Made by a program: the position numbers and the translations under genes. DNA of 64,000 nt. Source: Gardnerella coleohominis (GTDB taxonomy: Bacteria > Actinomycetota > Actinomycetes > Actinomycetales > Bifidobacteriaceae). Location: contig NZ_MNLH01000003.1 in assembly GCF_002896555.1 (NCBI RefSeq), forward strand, positions 186,001 through 250,000, read 5' to 3'. This document shows positions 24,622-33,533 of this stretch, in pieces. Under the pieces are notes generated by a model, which saw only the letters and a list, made by a program, of their open reading frames with translations, made no database searches and was not told the origin of the DNA. Position 1 is the first letter of the stretch, and each line of letters begins with the position of its first letter.

Positions 24622-26382
24622 ATGACGAATTTGGATGCGCAAGCTTTAGATAATAAAGCTTCTAGTGAGCAATCTTTGGATGCGCAATCTTTGGATAATA
24701 AAGCTTCAGATGCGCAAGCTTCAGATGCGCGTAAAAAAATTGTTATAAGCGTTGAAGATTTGTCGGTTTCGATTGATGATAGGCAAATTACGCACAACGT
24801 TTCTATGCAATTGCGCGCCGGAATGGTTTCTGCGTTAGTAGGCGAGTCCGGTTCTGGAAAGTCGCTTACTGCGCTCGCGCTTATGGGATTGCTTGATAAT
24901 AATGCGCGTGTTGAAGGGAATGTGGCGCTTTTTAACGCTTCGGATTCTAACGAATCCTTTATAAATTTGCTTAGCGAAGATGCCCCATATGAGCATATTC
25001 GCGGTGGTATGATTGGCATGATTTTTCAGGAGCCGTCCAGTGCGTTTAATCCTGTGAAAACAATCGGCAAGCAAATAGAAGAAGCGCTAATATATCATCC
25101 TGAAAAAGCAGGAAAACTTAGCCATAGAGAGCGTAAGAAGCGTGTGATTTCGCAGCTTCTCGAGGTTGAGTTGAGTGATGCTGAGCGCGTGTACCGTTCT
25201 TATCCGCATGAGCTTTCTGGCGGCCAACTTCAGCGTGCGATGATTGCGATGGCTTTAATAAATCGTCCACAAGTTTTGATTGCAGACGAGCCTACAACAG
25301 CACTCGACATCACAACGCAACGAGATATTTTACGTCTTATACGTAATTTGTCGGAGAAATTACATCTTGCTGTGTTAATTATTACGCACGATATGAGTGT
25401 TGTGCGCGCGCTCGCGGATGAAATGTATGTAATGCAAGGCGGGAATATTGTGGAATCTGGCGAAGTTCAGCATATTTTTGCGAATCCTAAGCACGAATAT
25501 ACGCGTACTTTGCTGGATTCTGTTCCGAAATTTGATATGCAATATGCTTCAAGTGGTGATTCTTATGAAAGTATAGAAGAAGTAGCGAAAGCGATTGCTA
25601 AGAATATTTCTAAGAATATTTCTAATAATATTGCTGAAAATATTTCTGAATCTCCAGAATCTGAATCTCCAGAATCTGGATCTCCAGTAGTTGAAGTTCA
25701 AGGCGTAAGTGTGAAGTATTCGCATGCTCGTTTTAGCAAAGATTCAAATAAACTTGCTCTCACTAACGCAAACTTGCGCATTAACTCTGGATCTACACTA
25801 GCTTTAGTCGGGGAGTCTGGAGCTGGAAAAACCACTATTGCAAAGCTTATTTCTGGGCAAATCAAACCAAATTCAGGATTAGTGCTACTTAATGGAGAAA
25901 ACTTAAACAGATTAAACAGTAAAGCTCGACGCCAAGCATTATCGCGAATTGGATACGTTTTTCAAGATTCAGGTTCCGCACTAAATCCGCGTAAAACCAT
26001 TGGCTGGAGTATTGCAGAACCATTACTTTTACACACGAATCTTGATGCCAATGAGCGTTTAGAGCGCGTTGAAGAAATGCTTAATCAAGTACAAGTGCCA
26101 GTTGAATTCGCAAGCCGTTTTCCTCACGAGCTTTCCGGAGGTCAAAGACAGCGCGTAGGTATTGCGCGAGCGTTGATTTTACAGCCTTCTCTGCTTATTG
26201 CGGATGAGCCAACTTCTGCGCTTGACGTAACAGTGCAACGTCGTGTACTTAACTTATTACATGATTTGCAACAAAAATACCGTTACGCATGCTTGTTTAT
26301 TACTCATGATGTTGGCGTTGTGCAAGAAGTTGCTAGCGAAGTTGCCATAATTAGAAATGGCAGTGTTCAATATATTTCGTAG
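24622..26382 (+). CDS. Fused double ATPase of the peptide ABC importer (DppD-DppF type)
   Basis: A 586-residue protein with two complete ABC domains. The first has Walker A GESGSGKS (74-81), signature LSGGQLQR and Walker B VLIADEPTTALD. The second has GESGAGKTT (397-405), LSGGQRQR and LLIADEPTSALD. It hydrolyses ATP to drive peptide import through the two permeases. Two low-complexity parts are not needed for function: an N-terminal tail with repeated LDAQxLDNKAS (DNA about 24636-24735) and a linker between the domains with repeated KNIS/ENIS and ESPES (DNA about 25590-25695). Confidence 0.94.
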   Translation: MTNLDAQALDNKASSEQSLDAQSLDNKASDAQASDARKKIVISVEDLSVSIDDRQITHNVSMQLRAGMVSALVGESGSGKSLTALALMGLLDNNARVEGNVALFNASDSNESFINLLSEDAPYEHIRGGMIGMIFQEPSSAFNPVKTIGKQIEEALIYHPEKAGKLSHRERKKRVISQLLEVELSDAERVYRSYPHELSGGQLQRAMIAMALINRPQVLIADEPTTALDITTQRDILRLIRNLSEKLHLAVLIITHDMSVVRALADEMYVMQGGNIVESGEVQHIFANPKHEYTRTLLDSVPKFDMQYASSGDSYESIEEVAKAIAKNISKNISNNIAENISESPESESPESGSPVVEVQGVSVKYSHARFSKDSNKLALTNANLRINSGSTLALVGESGAGKTTIAKLISGQIKPNSGLVLLNGENLNRLNSKARRQALSRIGYVFQDSGSALNPRKTIGWSIAEPLLLHTNLDANERLERVEEMLNQVQVPVEFASRFPHELSGGQRQRVGIARALILQPSLLIADEPTSALDVTVQRRVLNLLHDLQQKYRYACLFITHDVGVVQEVASEVAIIRNGSVQYIS

Positions 26383-26431
26383 TATGTTGAGGCTCGCCAT
26401 TACGATTGTGAACTGTCTTAGGAGGTAGCGT

Positions 26432-27205
26432 ATGTCTTCGTCGGCAGCAATTGGTGTGTTTGATTCTGGATTAGGTGGGATATCTGTTGCTCGCGAAATA
26501 AGATCCGCTATGCCAAATGAGCATATACTTTATTTCGGCGACTCTGCAAACGCGCCATACGGCATTAAAACTCCTGAAGAAGTTAAAAAGCTGAGCTTTG
26601 CAATCGTTGAGCGATTCGTTAACCTAAATGTAAAAGCAGTTGTGATTGCTTGCAATACCGCCACTTCTGCGGCTGTGAAAGATTTGCGAGCGCACTACGA
26701 CATACCAATCATAGGTATGGAGCCAGCTTTGAAATTAGCTTGCGATTTAGGCAAAGGCAAGCCTCAACGCGTAATCGTAGCAGCAACTGAGCTAACTCTT
26801 CGCGAGCGCAAGTTTGCGGATTTGCTTCAACGCTTTTCTCAAAACAACACGATTTTCTCTAGGCCTTGCCCGGATTTAGTGCGTATTGTTGAACAAGGGG
26901 AGCTTAGTAATCGCGATATAGTTTTTGCAGCTCTTCATAAATATTTTGATGATTACGATTTAGAGTCTATTGATTCGGTTGTACTTGGGTGTACGCATTT
27001 TATTTTTTATCGTGATTATTTTCGCGAATTTTTGCCTTCTAATGTTAACATCGTTGATGGCAATGCTGGGACTATTAATCATTTGCGCGAAGTGTTGTTT
27101 GCGCGCTCAGAGCTTGCTCCTCAAACAGAAATTGGCAGTATAACTCTTTCAAATTCCGATAACAGCAATCGCATAAGCGTTTTGTCTAAAACTTTGCTTA
27201 ACTAG
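26432..27205 (+). CDS. murI: Glutamate racemase
   Basis: MurI makes D-glutamate for peptidoglycan. The 257-residue protein has the N-terminal [17 protein letters not shown], the two catalytic cysteines Cys74 (ACNTATSA) and Cys187 (LGCTHF), and the GNAGT-like DGNAGT motif near the end. TAGGAGGTAGCG gives a strong ribosome binding site. It stands 50 bases after the peptide importer and may be read with it. The C-terminus has a short Ser/Asn-rich extension. Confidence 0.95.
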   Translation: MSSSAAIGVFDSGLGGISVAREIRSAMPNEHILYFGDSANAPYGIKTPEEVKKLSFAIVERFVNLNVKAVVIACNTATSAAVKDLRAHYDIPIIGMEPALKLACDLGKGKPQRVIVAATELTLRERKFADLLQRFSQNNTIFSRPCPDLVRIVEQGELSNRDIVFAALHKYFDDYDLESIDSVVLGCTHFIFYRDYFREFLPSNVNIVDGNAGTINHLREVLFARSELAPQTEIGSITLSNSDNSNRISVLSKTLLN

Positions 27206-27527
27206 TTCTGCTATTTTTTAATTCTGGCGTGAGACAAGGATTACTAGCTCGACGACCTGCTTGAGTGCAGCATTGCGCGCTTTAAGCTCCTATTTAGTGT
27301 TGCTGAGTTGTCGGAGTTTCTCTCATCGCAAGATTTTTACATTGCTCTAAGAGAAACTTCGACAGCTCTTGGCATGTTTAGTCTTTTAATCTTCGGTTAA
27401 TCACCGAGATTTTTCAATTTTTCTTCTTCGCTCAATGAATCACCACTTCGTGCTGAGGTTCATTTCGCTCTGGGCGAAAAATCTTAAATCTCTGCCTAAC
27501 TGGTAAAAGCATGTTTGGTAAATAGAT
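27206..27527. other. Intergenic region with an imperfect long inverted repeat and a dispersed repeat end
   Basis: GAGTTGTCGGAGTTTCTCT (27305-27323) pairs with AGAGAAACTTCGACAGCTC (27349-27367) with two mismatched or wobble positions and a 25-base loop. CGACGACCTGCTTGAG (about 27250-27265) is the inverted copy of the flank of the palindrome arrays at 5951 and 6570. No convincing gene is present. It resembles a small mobile or REP-type remnant downstream of murI. Confidence 0.6.
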
Positions 27528-27791
27528 CTACGCACCAGGTACTAGTGAGGGATAAGGATTGCTTGGTCGAGCAATATAAGAGTGGAGCGATTCTAAACAG
27601 ACCTTCACATAATCCAATCCTATTGGGAATAAAAACTTAACTAAGAATCCAAACACTAGTAGCACAAGCATAAAAACCATGTACTGTACGAGAGCGTAAC
27701 GTCTGCGAGACAAGCAACCCTTATTCCTCACAGCAAGAGTCACCGCCAGAGTCACAGTCAAAAATGGCAAAAATTGGCGAAAATTCTGCAA
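27528..27791 (-). CDS. Possible small membrane protein, unsupported start
   Basis: An 87-codon frame with one strong hydrophobic segment (QYMVFMLVLLVFGFLVKFLF). It lacks a clear ribosome binding site, the outermost start is TTG, and I recognise no family. It lies just downstream of the PHP phosphoesterase gene on the same strand. It may be chance; I list it because the hydrophobic segment is long and no other gene covers this stretch. Confidence 0.2.
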   Translation of the reverse strand: MQNFRQFLPFLTVTLAVTLAVRNKGCLSRRRYALVQYMVFMLVLLVFGFLVKFLFPIGLDYVKVCLESLHSYIARPSNPYPSLVPGA

Positions 27792-27821
27792 AAAATAGGA
27801 GGATGCTTTTATTAGCTAGAG

Positions 27822-28799
27822 CTAGAGCTTGTATCCTAGCTTGAGTATTTTGTTTACTGTCTCACGCCCTGTTAATTCCTCCCCGAGGAGGTTCGGCTTG
27901 CCATCTCCATGCCAATCAGATCCGCCGGTAATAAGCAGATTGTAATCTTTAGCTATTTTTAATAATCTTTGCCTTTGCGTTAAAGAATTTCCGCGGTGAT
28001 AAACTTCTAATCCGTTTAATCCAGAGTGAGCATAGGAAATAATTTGATCGTCTGAAAGCAAAATAGAATTGCGACTATAGTCTGCAGGGTGAGCAATCAC
28101 ACTCACGCCGCCAGCATGTTTAACAGCTTCAATAACTTCATAAACATTCGGGGATGGAGTTGGAATGTAGTATGGTCCATGAGGAGAAATCGGTCCGGCG
28201 AAAGCTTGAGATCGCGTTTCAAAAATTCCAGCAGCAACAAGAGCGTCTGCAATATGAGGGCGTCCAATTGTAGTAAGCTCGCCATAGCTAGCTTGAGCTA
28301 AAACGTCTTCCCAAGTAATCGGATAATCTTTTGACATTCTTTCAACCATTGCACGCGTGCGATCTATGCGTCGTTTTCTAGTAGTCGCAAACATTTTTGT
28401 CACAAGATTATCTTCGGGATTATATTGATAAGCTAACATGTGTACTGAAATTCCGTGATCTTCGGCTGTAATTTCAGAACCGTATAAAACTGGCATATTC
28501 TCTTTAGATGCAGCTTTTTGAAAATCATCCCATCCTGATGTTGTGTCGTGATCTGTAATGGCAACGCCTTCGATATTAAGTTTTTTGGCGATTTTTATTA
28601 AATCTTGGGGAGTTTTAGTGCCGTCGGAATACGTTGTGTGGCAGTGCAAGTCCCAGCCGCTTATATGTGAATGAATTAATGAATCATAGTGTAAACTTGT
28701 ATTATACGAAAACGTATTTTTATAATCGCATTCGTTGTCGTTTATGGATTCACAGCAATGCTTTTTAGTAGATTCGTTATCGTTACCGTTTACAGTCAT
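27822..28799 (-). CDS. PHP-domain phosphoesterase (YciV/RNase AM-like)
   Basis: A 325-residue metal-dependent phosphoesterase. The PHP motifs are visible: DLHCHTTYSDGTKTP, AITDHDTTSGW, SVIAHPADYSR and ITGGSDWHGDG. Relatives hydrolyse 3',5'-nucleoside bisphosphates or the 5' ends of RNA; which of these applies here is not shown. The first 45 residues are an Asn/Ser-rich extension before the domain, so the true start may be later; no good ribosome binding site is seen at the outermost ATG. It is divergent from the VKOR-like gene, sharing a 76-base promoter region. Confidence 0.87.
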   Translation of the reverse strand: MTVNGNDNESTKKHCCESINDNECDYKNTFSYNTSLHYDSLIHSHISGWDLHCHTTYSDGTKTPQDLIKIAKKLNIEGVAITDHDTTSGWDDFQKAASKENMPVLYGSEITAEDHGISVHMLAYQYNPEDNLVTKMFATTRKRRIDRTRAMVERMSKDYPITWEDVLAQASYGELTTIGRPHIADALVAAGIFETRSQAFAGPISPHGPYYIPTPSPNVYEVIEAVKHAGGVSVIAHPADYSRNSILLSDDQIISYAHSGLNGLEVYHRGNSLTQRQRLLKIAKDYNLLITGGSDWHGDGKPNLLGEELTGRETVNKILKLGYKL

Positions 28800-28875
28800 A
28801 CAACTATCGTAAACTGTGCTATGTAACGCACTTTGCGAAAAGTTACGTAATCTTTAAAAACGCGTAGGAGTAATT

Positions 28876-29526
28876 ATGCAACAATCAGATATTGCACAAA
28901 AAAATAACGAAGCCGAGTTTAAAGGTTGGCGTAATTCGCATATATGGACTTATGGCGTTATGCTTGCTGTTTCAGCATTAGCGTTACTAACTTCATTTGT
29001 TCTTTCGTCTGAAACGCTAGCTTTGGCTCGCGCTCCACATTCTCAATTAAGCTGCGATGTTAATGCTGTAGTGTCTTGTTCAAAAGTTGCTCAAACATGG
29101 CAGGCGGAATTCATACGATTCGGTGAATTAAGTTTCCCTAACTCATTCTTTGGAATAGCTGCAGAGAGCATTTTTGTAACGATTGCAATAATCGGATTAG
29201 CGCGAATGAAATTCCCTAAATGGCTTGCAGCTGCTTCGTGGGCATGTGGATTGTGTGCTTTGCTTTACGCTTATTGGCTGTTTTCGCAATCGTTATTCGT
29301 GATTAAAATCATATGCCCGTGGTGCTTAGTTTTAATGCTTTGCACAACAATACAATTCATGGCGCTTTCTCACGCTACTACTTGTTTGCAAGGAGTAGGA
29401 TTGAAAGCTATGCCATGGATTAAAACGTATTATCGTTTGAATTACGATATTATGGTTGATGCTTTGTGGATTGCTGCTTTGATTACTTTGATTTTAGCAA
29501 CGCATGGCAGTGATATTTTCGCGTGA
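28876..29526 (+). CDS. Vitamin K epoxide reductase (VKOR) family membrane protein
   Basis: A 216-residue protein with about five membrane spans. The loop cysteines Cys60 and Cys68 (LSCDVNAVVSCSKV) and the active CPWC (147-150) match bacterial VKOR, which reoxidises a DsbA-type protein using quinone and so supports disulfide formation outside the cell. GTAGGAG precedes the ATG. No DsbA-like partner is adjacent in the window; exported proteins here with several cysteines (the first surface protein) could be clients. Confidence 0.92.
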   Translation: MQQSDIAQKNNEAEFKGWRNSHIWTYGVMLAVSALALLTSFVLSSETLALARAPHSQLSCDVNAVVSCSKVAQTWQAEFIRFGELSFPNSFFGIAAESIFVTIAIIGLARMKFPKWLAAASWACGLCALLYAYWLFSQSLFVIKIICPWCLVLMLCTTIQFMALSHATTCLQGVGLKAMPWIKTYYRLNYDIMVDALWIAALITLILATHGSDIFA

Positions 29527-29565
29527 CAATTAGCAAAATATATTGAATAAATCAAAATATATTGC

Positions 29566-29790
29566 TTAATTTAGAGCGCCGAATCCTACTGTGTGCTTTG
29601 GTTTGTCTCCGATAATTGCGTAAGATAGTGATTCTTTTGGCATAATAATCTTACGATTGTTTATATCAGTGAGTTCAATCATAGAATTTTCATTGGTATT
29701 TGCTATTGCTTCACGAACTTCGTCTGCGCTTTGTTTAGTTTCAAAATCAATGGAATCAGAAACGTATTTCACTCCGAGCACTACTTGCAT
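29566..29790 (-). CDS. DUF3107 family protein
   Basis: A 74-residue protein typical of Actinobacteria, beginning MQVVLGVKYVSDSIDFET and ending with AIIGDKPKHTVGFGALN. TAGGAGATTATT precedes the ATG. Its function is unknown. It sits next to the APH-like gene and the UvrD-like helicase gene, an arrangement I associate with many actinobacteria, which suggests a link with DNA processing or regulation. Confidence 0.85.
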   Translation of the reverse strand: MQVVLGVKYVSDSIDFETKQSADEVREAIANTNENSMIELTDINNRKIIMPKESLSYAIIGDKPKHTVGFGALN

Positions 29791-29836
29791 AATAATCTCC
29801 TATTGTGTGTTTATTTAAAGTTATTTTATCAGCATA

Positions 29837-31579
29837 TTAATTATCTAAATCTGCTCTAGCGTCGCGCATCGCACGTTCTTCTCGTTCAAGTAACGGGATA
29901 GCAATAGTAGCAGGAGCGTCATCTGAATCAACTTTAGTTTGATTAGCTTTAGAGTTGTCAGTCTTAGTGCTGTCAGATTTAGTTTCAGTAGCTTTAGCTT
30001 TAGTAGTGTTAGTTTCAGTAGCTTTAGTGGCCGTAGCGTCGTCAGCTCTAGTTTCAGTATCTTCAGCGTTGTCAGCCGCATCGCCGCTAGTTTCATAAGC
30101 TTTAGCAGCTTTAGCAGCTTGAGTAGCTTGAGTAGCTTCAGTAGCATTAGTGCTGTCAGCGCTGTTTTCGTTAACTTCGTTAGCTTCTTCTTTATTATTT
30201 ATGCTATTTATAACTTGTGTTTCAATAGAATCAAAAGTCCCAGATTTCGCACTTGTAGAAGACGTAGTTTCATTAGTGTCATCATTTAATTGAACAGTAT
30301 GCTCATTAGTAGGATCTTTGACTTGAGCGCCTCTATCGAGTGTGACATCGCTTTCCGCGGTAACATCTGTAGATGCATCTGTGACTATTTGAGTATCATA
30401 AGATGCTTTAAGATTTGCTCCGGTAGCTGGTTTTCTTTCAGAAGAACGAGTGTCATCGCTTAGTAAATCACCAACTGTAAGAGTAGAAGGCTTAACACTA
30501 TTAGCTCTAGCGTTTTTAGCTGCTTTAGATCCATTAATGCGATTAAGCTCATGCGCAAGACGTTCAACTTGTGCTTTAAATCGCATTATTCCAATATTAT
30601 CCGCATTCTGTAATGCTTGAATAAAATCTCCGACTTGTTCCATCTGCAGCCATAAATTAGCGCGTAGCATAATAAGGCTATCTAAATGCGATCCGCGCAT
30701 GCGCCCGTATGAGGAAAGTAATGCATCTCGCTTTTGCTCATTTAACTTTGCGAAAATCCAAGCTAAATCGCGTGCAGGATCATTTATTTGCATACTTTGC
30801 CAATTAGTAATAGCGCTAATAGTGGAACCAGAAAATAGCAAATCTCCATCTGAGAATCCGCCGTGAACTGGGCAAGTATCAAATGCCCATAATCCTTCTG
30901 TTTCAAGTACTCGTGACCAGCTATCTGTGATTTCTGTAGGTATGTGACCGGCAGAACGTAAACGCTTAATCCAACCAGTAAGCTGTGCTCTAATATTCCC
31001 AGTCGTAAATGCTGGGTATTTTGCTCTTTGCAAAAAAGTAGGACGGAGCCTGTGAATCGCACCTAAAGCTGTGCCAACATTCATGCAATCATCAGTAGTT
31101 AGAAGATTAAGTTCTCTAGCAGTTCCGCGAAGGTGTGAGCAGATCAATACAGTTGGATTATCGTCTTTCAAAGGCTTATATTCGCCGTATGTAGCACCTT
31201 GCATAACAGACGAATTTAGGTTTGCTTGAGAATCAGAAGATTTCTTTTCAGCGTCATTGCTTTCATTCGATGGGCGTAATGCTCCAGGATAAAAATTAAG
31301 CATCTCATCATGAGCAAAACCAAGTCCTGCTAAGCCTTTTGTTTGCTGTAATGACCATGCTGCTCTTGCGCGATCGCGTAATCTTACACGGCCTTTCATC
31401 TCGCTACTGACAAATATGTCGTAAAGCTTGCCTGAAACGTCCTGTATAACTGCATGAGAGATTCCCGCAGAGGCATCAGTGGCATTTGCCTGCTCGCTTT
31501 GGCGGGTTCCAGCGAACTGTACTTCTGGCATGACCGATGAGGCCAATGCTGCTAACTTGAATCTGCTTAACTGTGTCAC
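29837..31579 (-). CDS. APH/phosphotransferase-fold protein with long low-complexity C-tail
   Basis: The body shows an aminoglycoside-phosphotransferase-like order: GTALGAIHRL, then PVHGGFSDGDLLFSG (His239), then INDPARDLAWIFAKL. In active APH enzymes the motif is HGDxxxxN; here the catalytic Asp is Gly241 and the Asn position is Asp, so catalysis is doubtful. From about residue 410 the protein is disordered, with Ala/Thr/Lys/Glu repeats coded by GTAGCTTTA-like repeats (29900-30200), ending in a conserved-looking LEREERAMRDARADL. The start is uncertain: I use the GTG at 31579, because the upstream frame runs into tandem repeats; GGGAG lies very close to it. It is divergent from the helicase gene. 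Confidence 0.7.
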   Translation of the reverse strand: MTQLSRFKLAALASSVMPEVQFAGTRQSEQANATDASAGISHAVIQDVSGKLYDIFVSSEMKGRVRLRDRARAAWSLQQTKGLAGLGFAHDEMLNFYPGALRPSNESNDAEKKSSDSQANLNSSVMQGATYGEYKPLKDDNPTVLICSHLRGTARELNLLTTDDCMNVGTALGAIHRLRPTFLQRAKYPAFTTGNIRAQLTGWIKRLRSAGHIPTEITDSWSRVLETEGLWAFDTCPVHGGFSDGDLLFSGSTISAITNWQSMQINDPARDLAWIFAKLNEQKRDALLSSYGRMRGSHLDSLIMLRANLWLQMEQVGDFIQALQNADNIGIMRFKAQVERLAHELNRINGSKAAKNARANSVKPSTLTVGDLLSDDTRSSERKPATGANLKASYDTQIVTDASTDVTAESDVTLDRGAQVKDPTNEHTVQLNDDTNETTSSTSAKSGTFDSIETQVINSINNKEEANEVNENSADSTNATEATQATQAAKAAKAYETSGDAADNAEDTETRADDATATKATETNTTKAKATETKSDSTKTDNSKANQTKVDSDDAPATIAIPLLEREERAMRDARADLDN

Positions 31580-31824
31580 ACTCCCACAGTAATACAAAGT
31601 AACGAAATGCGACAGTTTTTCCAAGTATTGTTTTTTGTTTTTCCAAGTATTGTTTTGCGTCAATCGCGATTGTTTTGTATTAGTCGCGAGCAGAATTGCT
31701 TTTAGTCGCTAACAGTATTGCTTCAATCCGCGAACAGAAGGTCTTTTTTAGCTATTAACAAAACTTCTGACCACATATGCAATAAAAATTTTTATATGGC
31801 TAGAATTACTGTCACAATAGAAGT
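31580..31824. repeat. Intergenic tandem repeats before the helicase gene
   Basis: CCAAGTATTGTTTT occurs twice (about 31620-31665), followed by CGCGA/ATTG-containing degenerate copies to about 31735. AACTTCTGACCACAT (31762-31776) is the inverted copy of 20356-20370. This is the divergent promoter region of the APH-like and helicase genes. Confidence 0.6.
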
Positions 31825-33468
31825 ATGAGTTTTATAGATACTCCTGAAGCATTATTGCAAGGTTTGGACGATAAACAGCGCGAAGCAGCAATGTCATTGC
31901 ATGGTCCTGTGAGAATTATTGCATGCGCTGGAGCTGGTAAAACTCGTACTATTACTAGAAGAATCGCATACGCTTGCGCTAAAAATGAGTGGGATCCTAA
32001 AGGCGTATTAGCTGTTACTTTTTCTGTAAAAGCAGCTAAAGAGATGAAAGATAGGCTAGATAGTTTAGGCGTGTGTGCTGGAGCTAGGGTTTCTACTTTT
32101 CATTCTGCAGCATTGCAACAAACTCGTAGTGTTTGGCAAGACGTTTGTTCTGCTCCTTTTCCTAACATAATCGATGATCCTAGAAATATCGTTCGAATGG
32201 CTGCATCTCAATGTGAAGGATTATCTGATATTCCTGCTTCGTATGTTAGAGATATTATTGCGGAAATTAATTGGGCTAAAGTATCTCTTATAGCTCCTAA
32301 AGACTATGAAAAAGTTTGTGCAGCAACGCATCGCAAGCCTCCAGCAGGATTGGAAGTAGAACAGTTTATTGAAATGTATGAGGCCTATGAGCGCGAGAAG
32401 AATTCTCATAATTTTATAGACTTCAATGATTTATTGCTGCTTACTTGCCATATTATTAACGCGTTTCCTCAAGCTGCAAGTAAAATACGTAAATCTATTA
32501 AATGGCTTACTGTTGATGAGTATCAGGATGTTTCCCCATTGCAACATGAGCTTTTGAAATTATGGTTGGGTGAAAATAGGAACGTTTGCGTAGTTGGAGA
32601 TCCTGCACAGACTATTTATTCATTCGCTGGAGCTAGTAGTTATGATTTGTTGCAATTTACTCAAGAATTTGCTCCTATTAGTGCAGATATTAGTTTAGAC
32701 ACGGATTATCGTTCTACAGAGCGCATTATTGGTTTAGCAAATCGCGTACTTTCGGCTTCTCCTTATCGCAAAGATTATGTGAAAATGCGTGCATTAACTA
32801 AGGGTGGTCAAAGAGTTTCTAAAAAAATGTTTCTCACAGATAAGGATGAAGCTTTAGCTGTTGCACAAGATATCATGAGCATGGTCCGCAATCATAAGGT
32901 TGTGCCAAGTGATTGCGCTGTATTAACTAGGACTAATGCTCAGCAAGATATTATTTGCAAGATGTTATGCAATATTGGTTTGCGCGTTAAAGTTCGTAAC
33001 GATATGGGTGTTCAACGAACTGTGTTAGATGAAGCAATGCCATCTGAAAATAGTGCAAATGAAAGCGTATCGAATACTTCTACAGATTCGAATACTTCTA
33101 CAGATTTAAAAGTTGGTTCAAATTCGGTTTTAGCGTCTTCTGAAATTCAAGATAAGCCTTTGAAAGTTTCTGATTTGATGCGCGATATTCCTCATAGCGA
33201 AGAATCGCGTATGCTTGTTCCTGTTAATGTTTCTACGATTCATGCCTCTAAAGGTCTTGAATTTAAACATGTTTTTATTATCGGATGTTCAGAAGGTCTT
33301 ATACCTTTCGGAAACGAGTCTTCTCTTGATGACGATAATCTCGAAGAAGAGCGGCGATTAATGTATGTTGCAATTACGCGCTCCGAAAAAACACTGCAAC
33401 TTTCATACGCTTTGCGCAGGGAAGTTGCATCAGGAGCAACACGACAGCCTAGTAGATTCTTAGGCTAA
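31825..33468 (+). CDS. UvrD/Rep-type superfamily 1 DNA helicase (UvrD2-like, short)
   Basis: A 547-residue ATP-dependent helicase. Motifs in order: LDDKQREAA (Q motif), ACAGAGKTRTI (Walker A), DEYQDVSPLQ (Walker B), VVGDPAQTIYSFAGA (III), DTDYRST (IV), TIHASKGLEF (V) and EERRLMYVAITRS (VI). It unwinds DNA in repair. Actinobacterial UvrD2 is usually longer with an HRDC domain; here the protein ends right after motif VI. An Asn/Ser/Thr linker near residues 415-430 comes from a perfect 18-base tandem duplication (33070-33105). The ribosome binding site is weak (AGAAG). Confidence 0.93.
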   Translation: MSFIDTPEALLQGLDDKQREAAMSLHGPVRIIACAGAGKTRTITRRIAYACAKNEWDPKGVLAVTFSVKAAKEMKDRLDSLGVCAGARVSTFHSAALQQTRSVWQDVCSAPFPNIIDDPRNIVRMAASQCEGLSDIPASYVRDIIAEINWAKVSLIAPKDYEKVCAATHRKPPAGLEVEQFIEMYEAYEREKNSHNFIDFNDLLLLTCHIINAFPQAASKIRKSIKWLTVDEYQDVSPLQHELLKLWLGENRNVCVVGDPAQTIYSFAGASSYDLLQFTQEFAPISADISLDTDYRSTERIIGLANRVLSASPYRKDYVKMRALTKGGQRVSKKMFLTDKDEALAVAQDIMSMVRNHKVVPSDCAVLTRTNAQQDIICKMLCNIGLRVKVRNDMGVQRTVLDEAMPSENSANESVSNTSTDSNTSTDLKVGSNSVLASSEIQDKPLKVSDLMRDIPHSEESRMLVPVNVSTIHASKGLEFKHVFIIGCSEGLIPFGNESSLDDDNLEEERRLMYVAITRSEKTLQLSYALRREVASGATRQPSRFLG

Positions 33469-33533
33469 AACATTCTTAGGCTAGCAGATTTTTAGTCTAG
33501 TAGATTTTTAGGCTAAAAATTATTTAGCTTTAA

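Noticed and set aside
27797..27841. Short plus-strand frame behind AGGAGG (MLLLARARACILA)
   Set aside because: The AGGAGG touches the ATG with no spacing, and the frame overlaps the end of the PHP gene.
29939..30289. Plus-strand Ser/Phe-rich frame opposite the APH-like gene
   Set aside because: It is the complement of the repeat-coded tail; its low complexity comes from the repeats.
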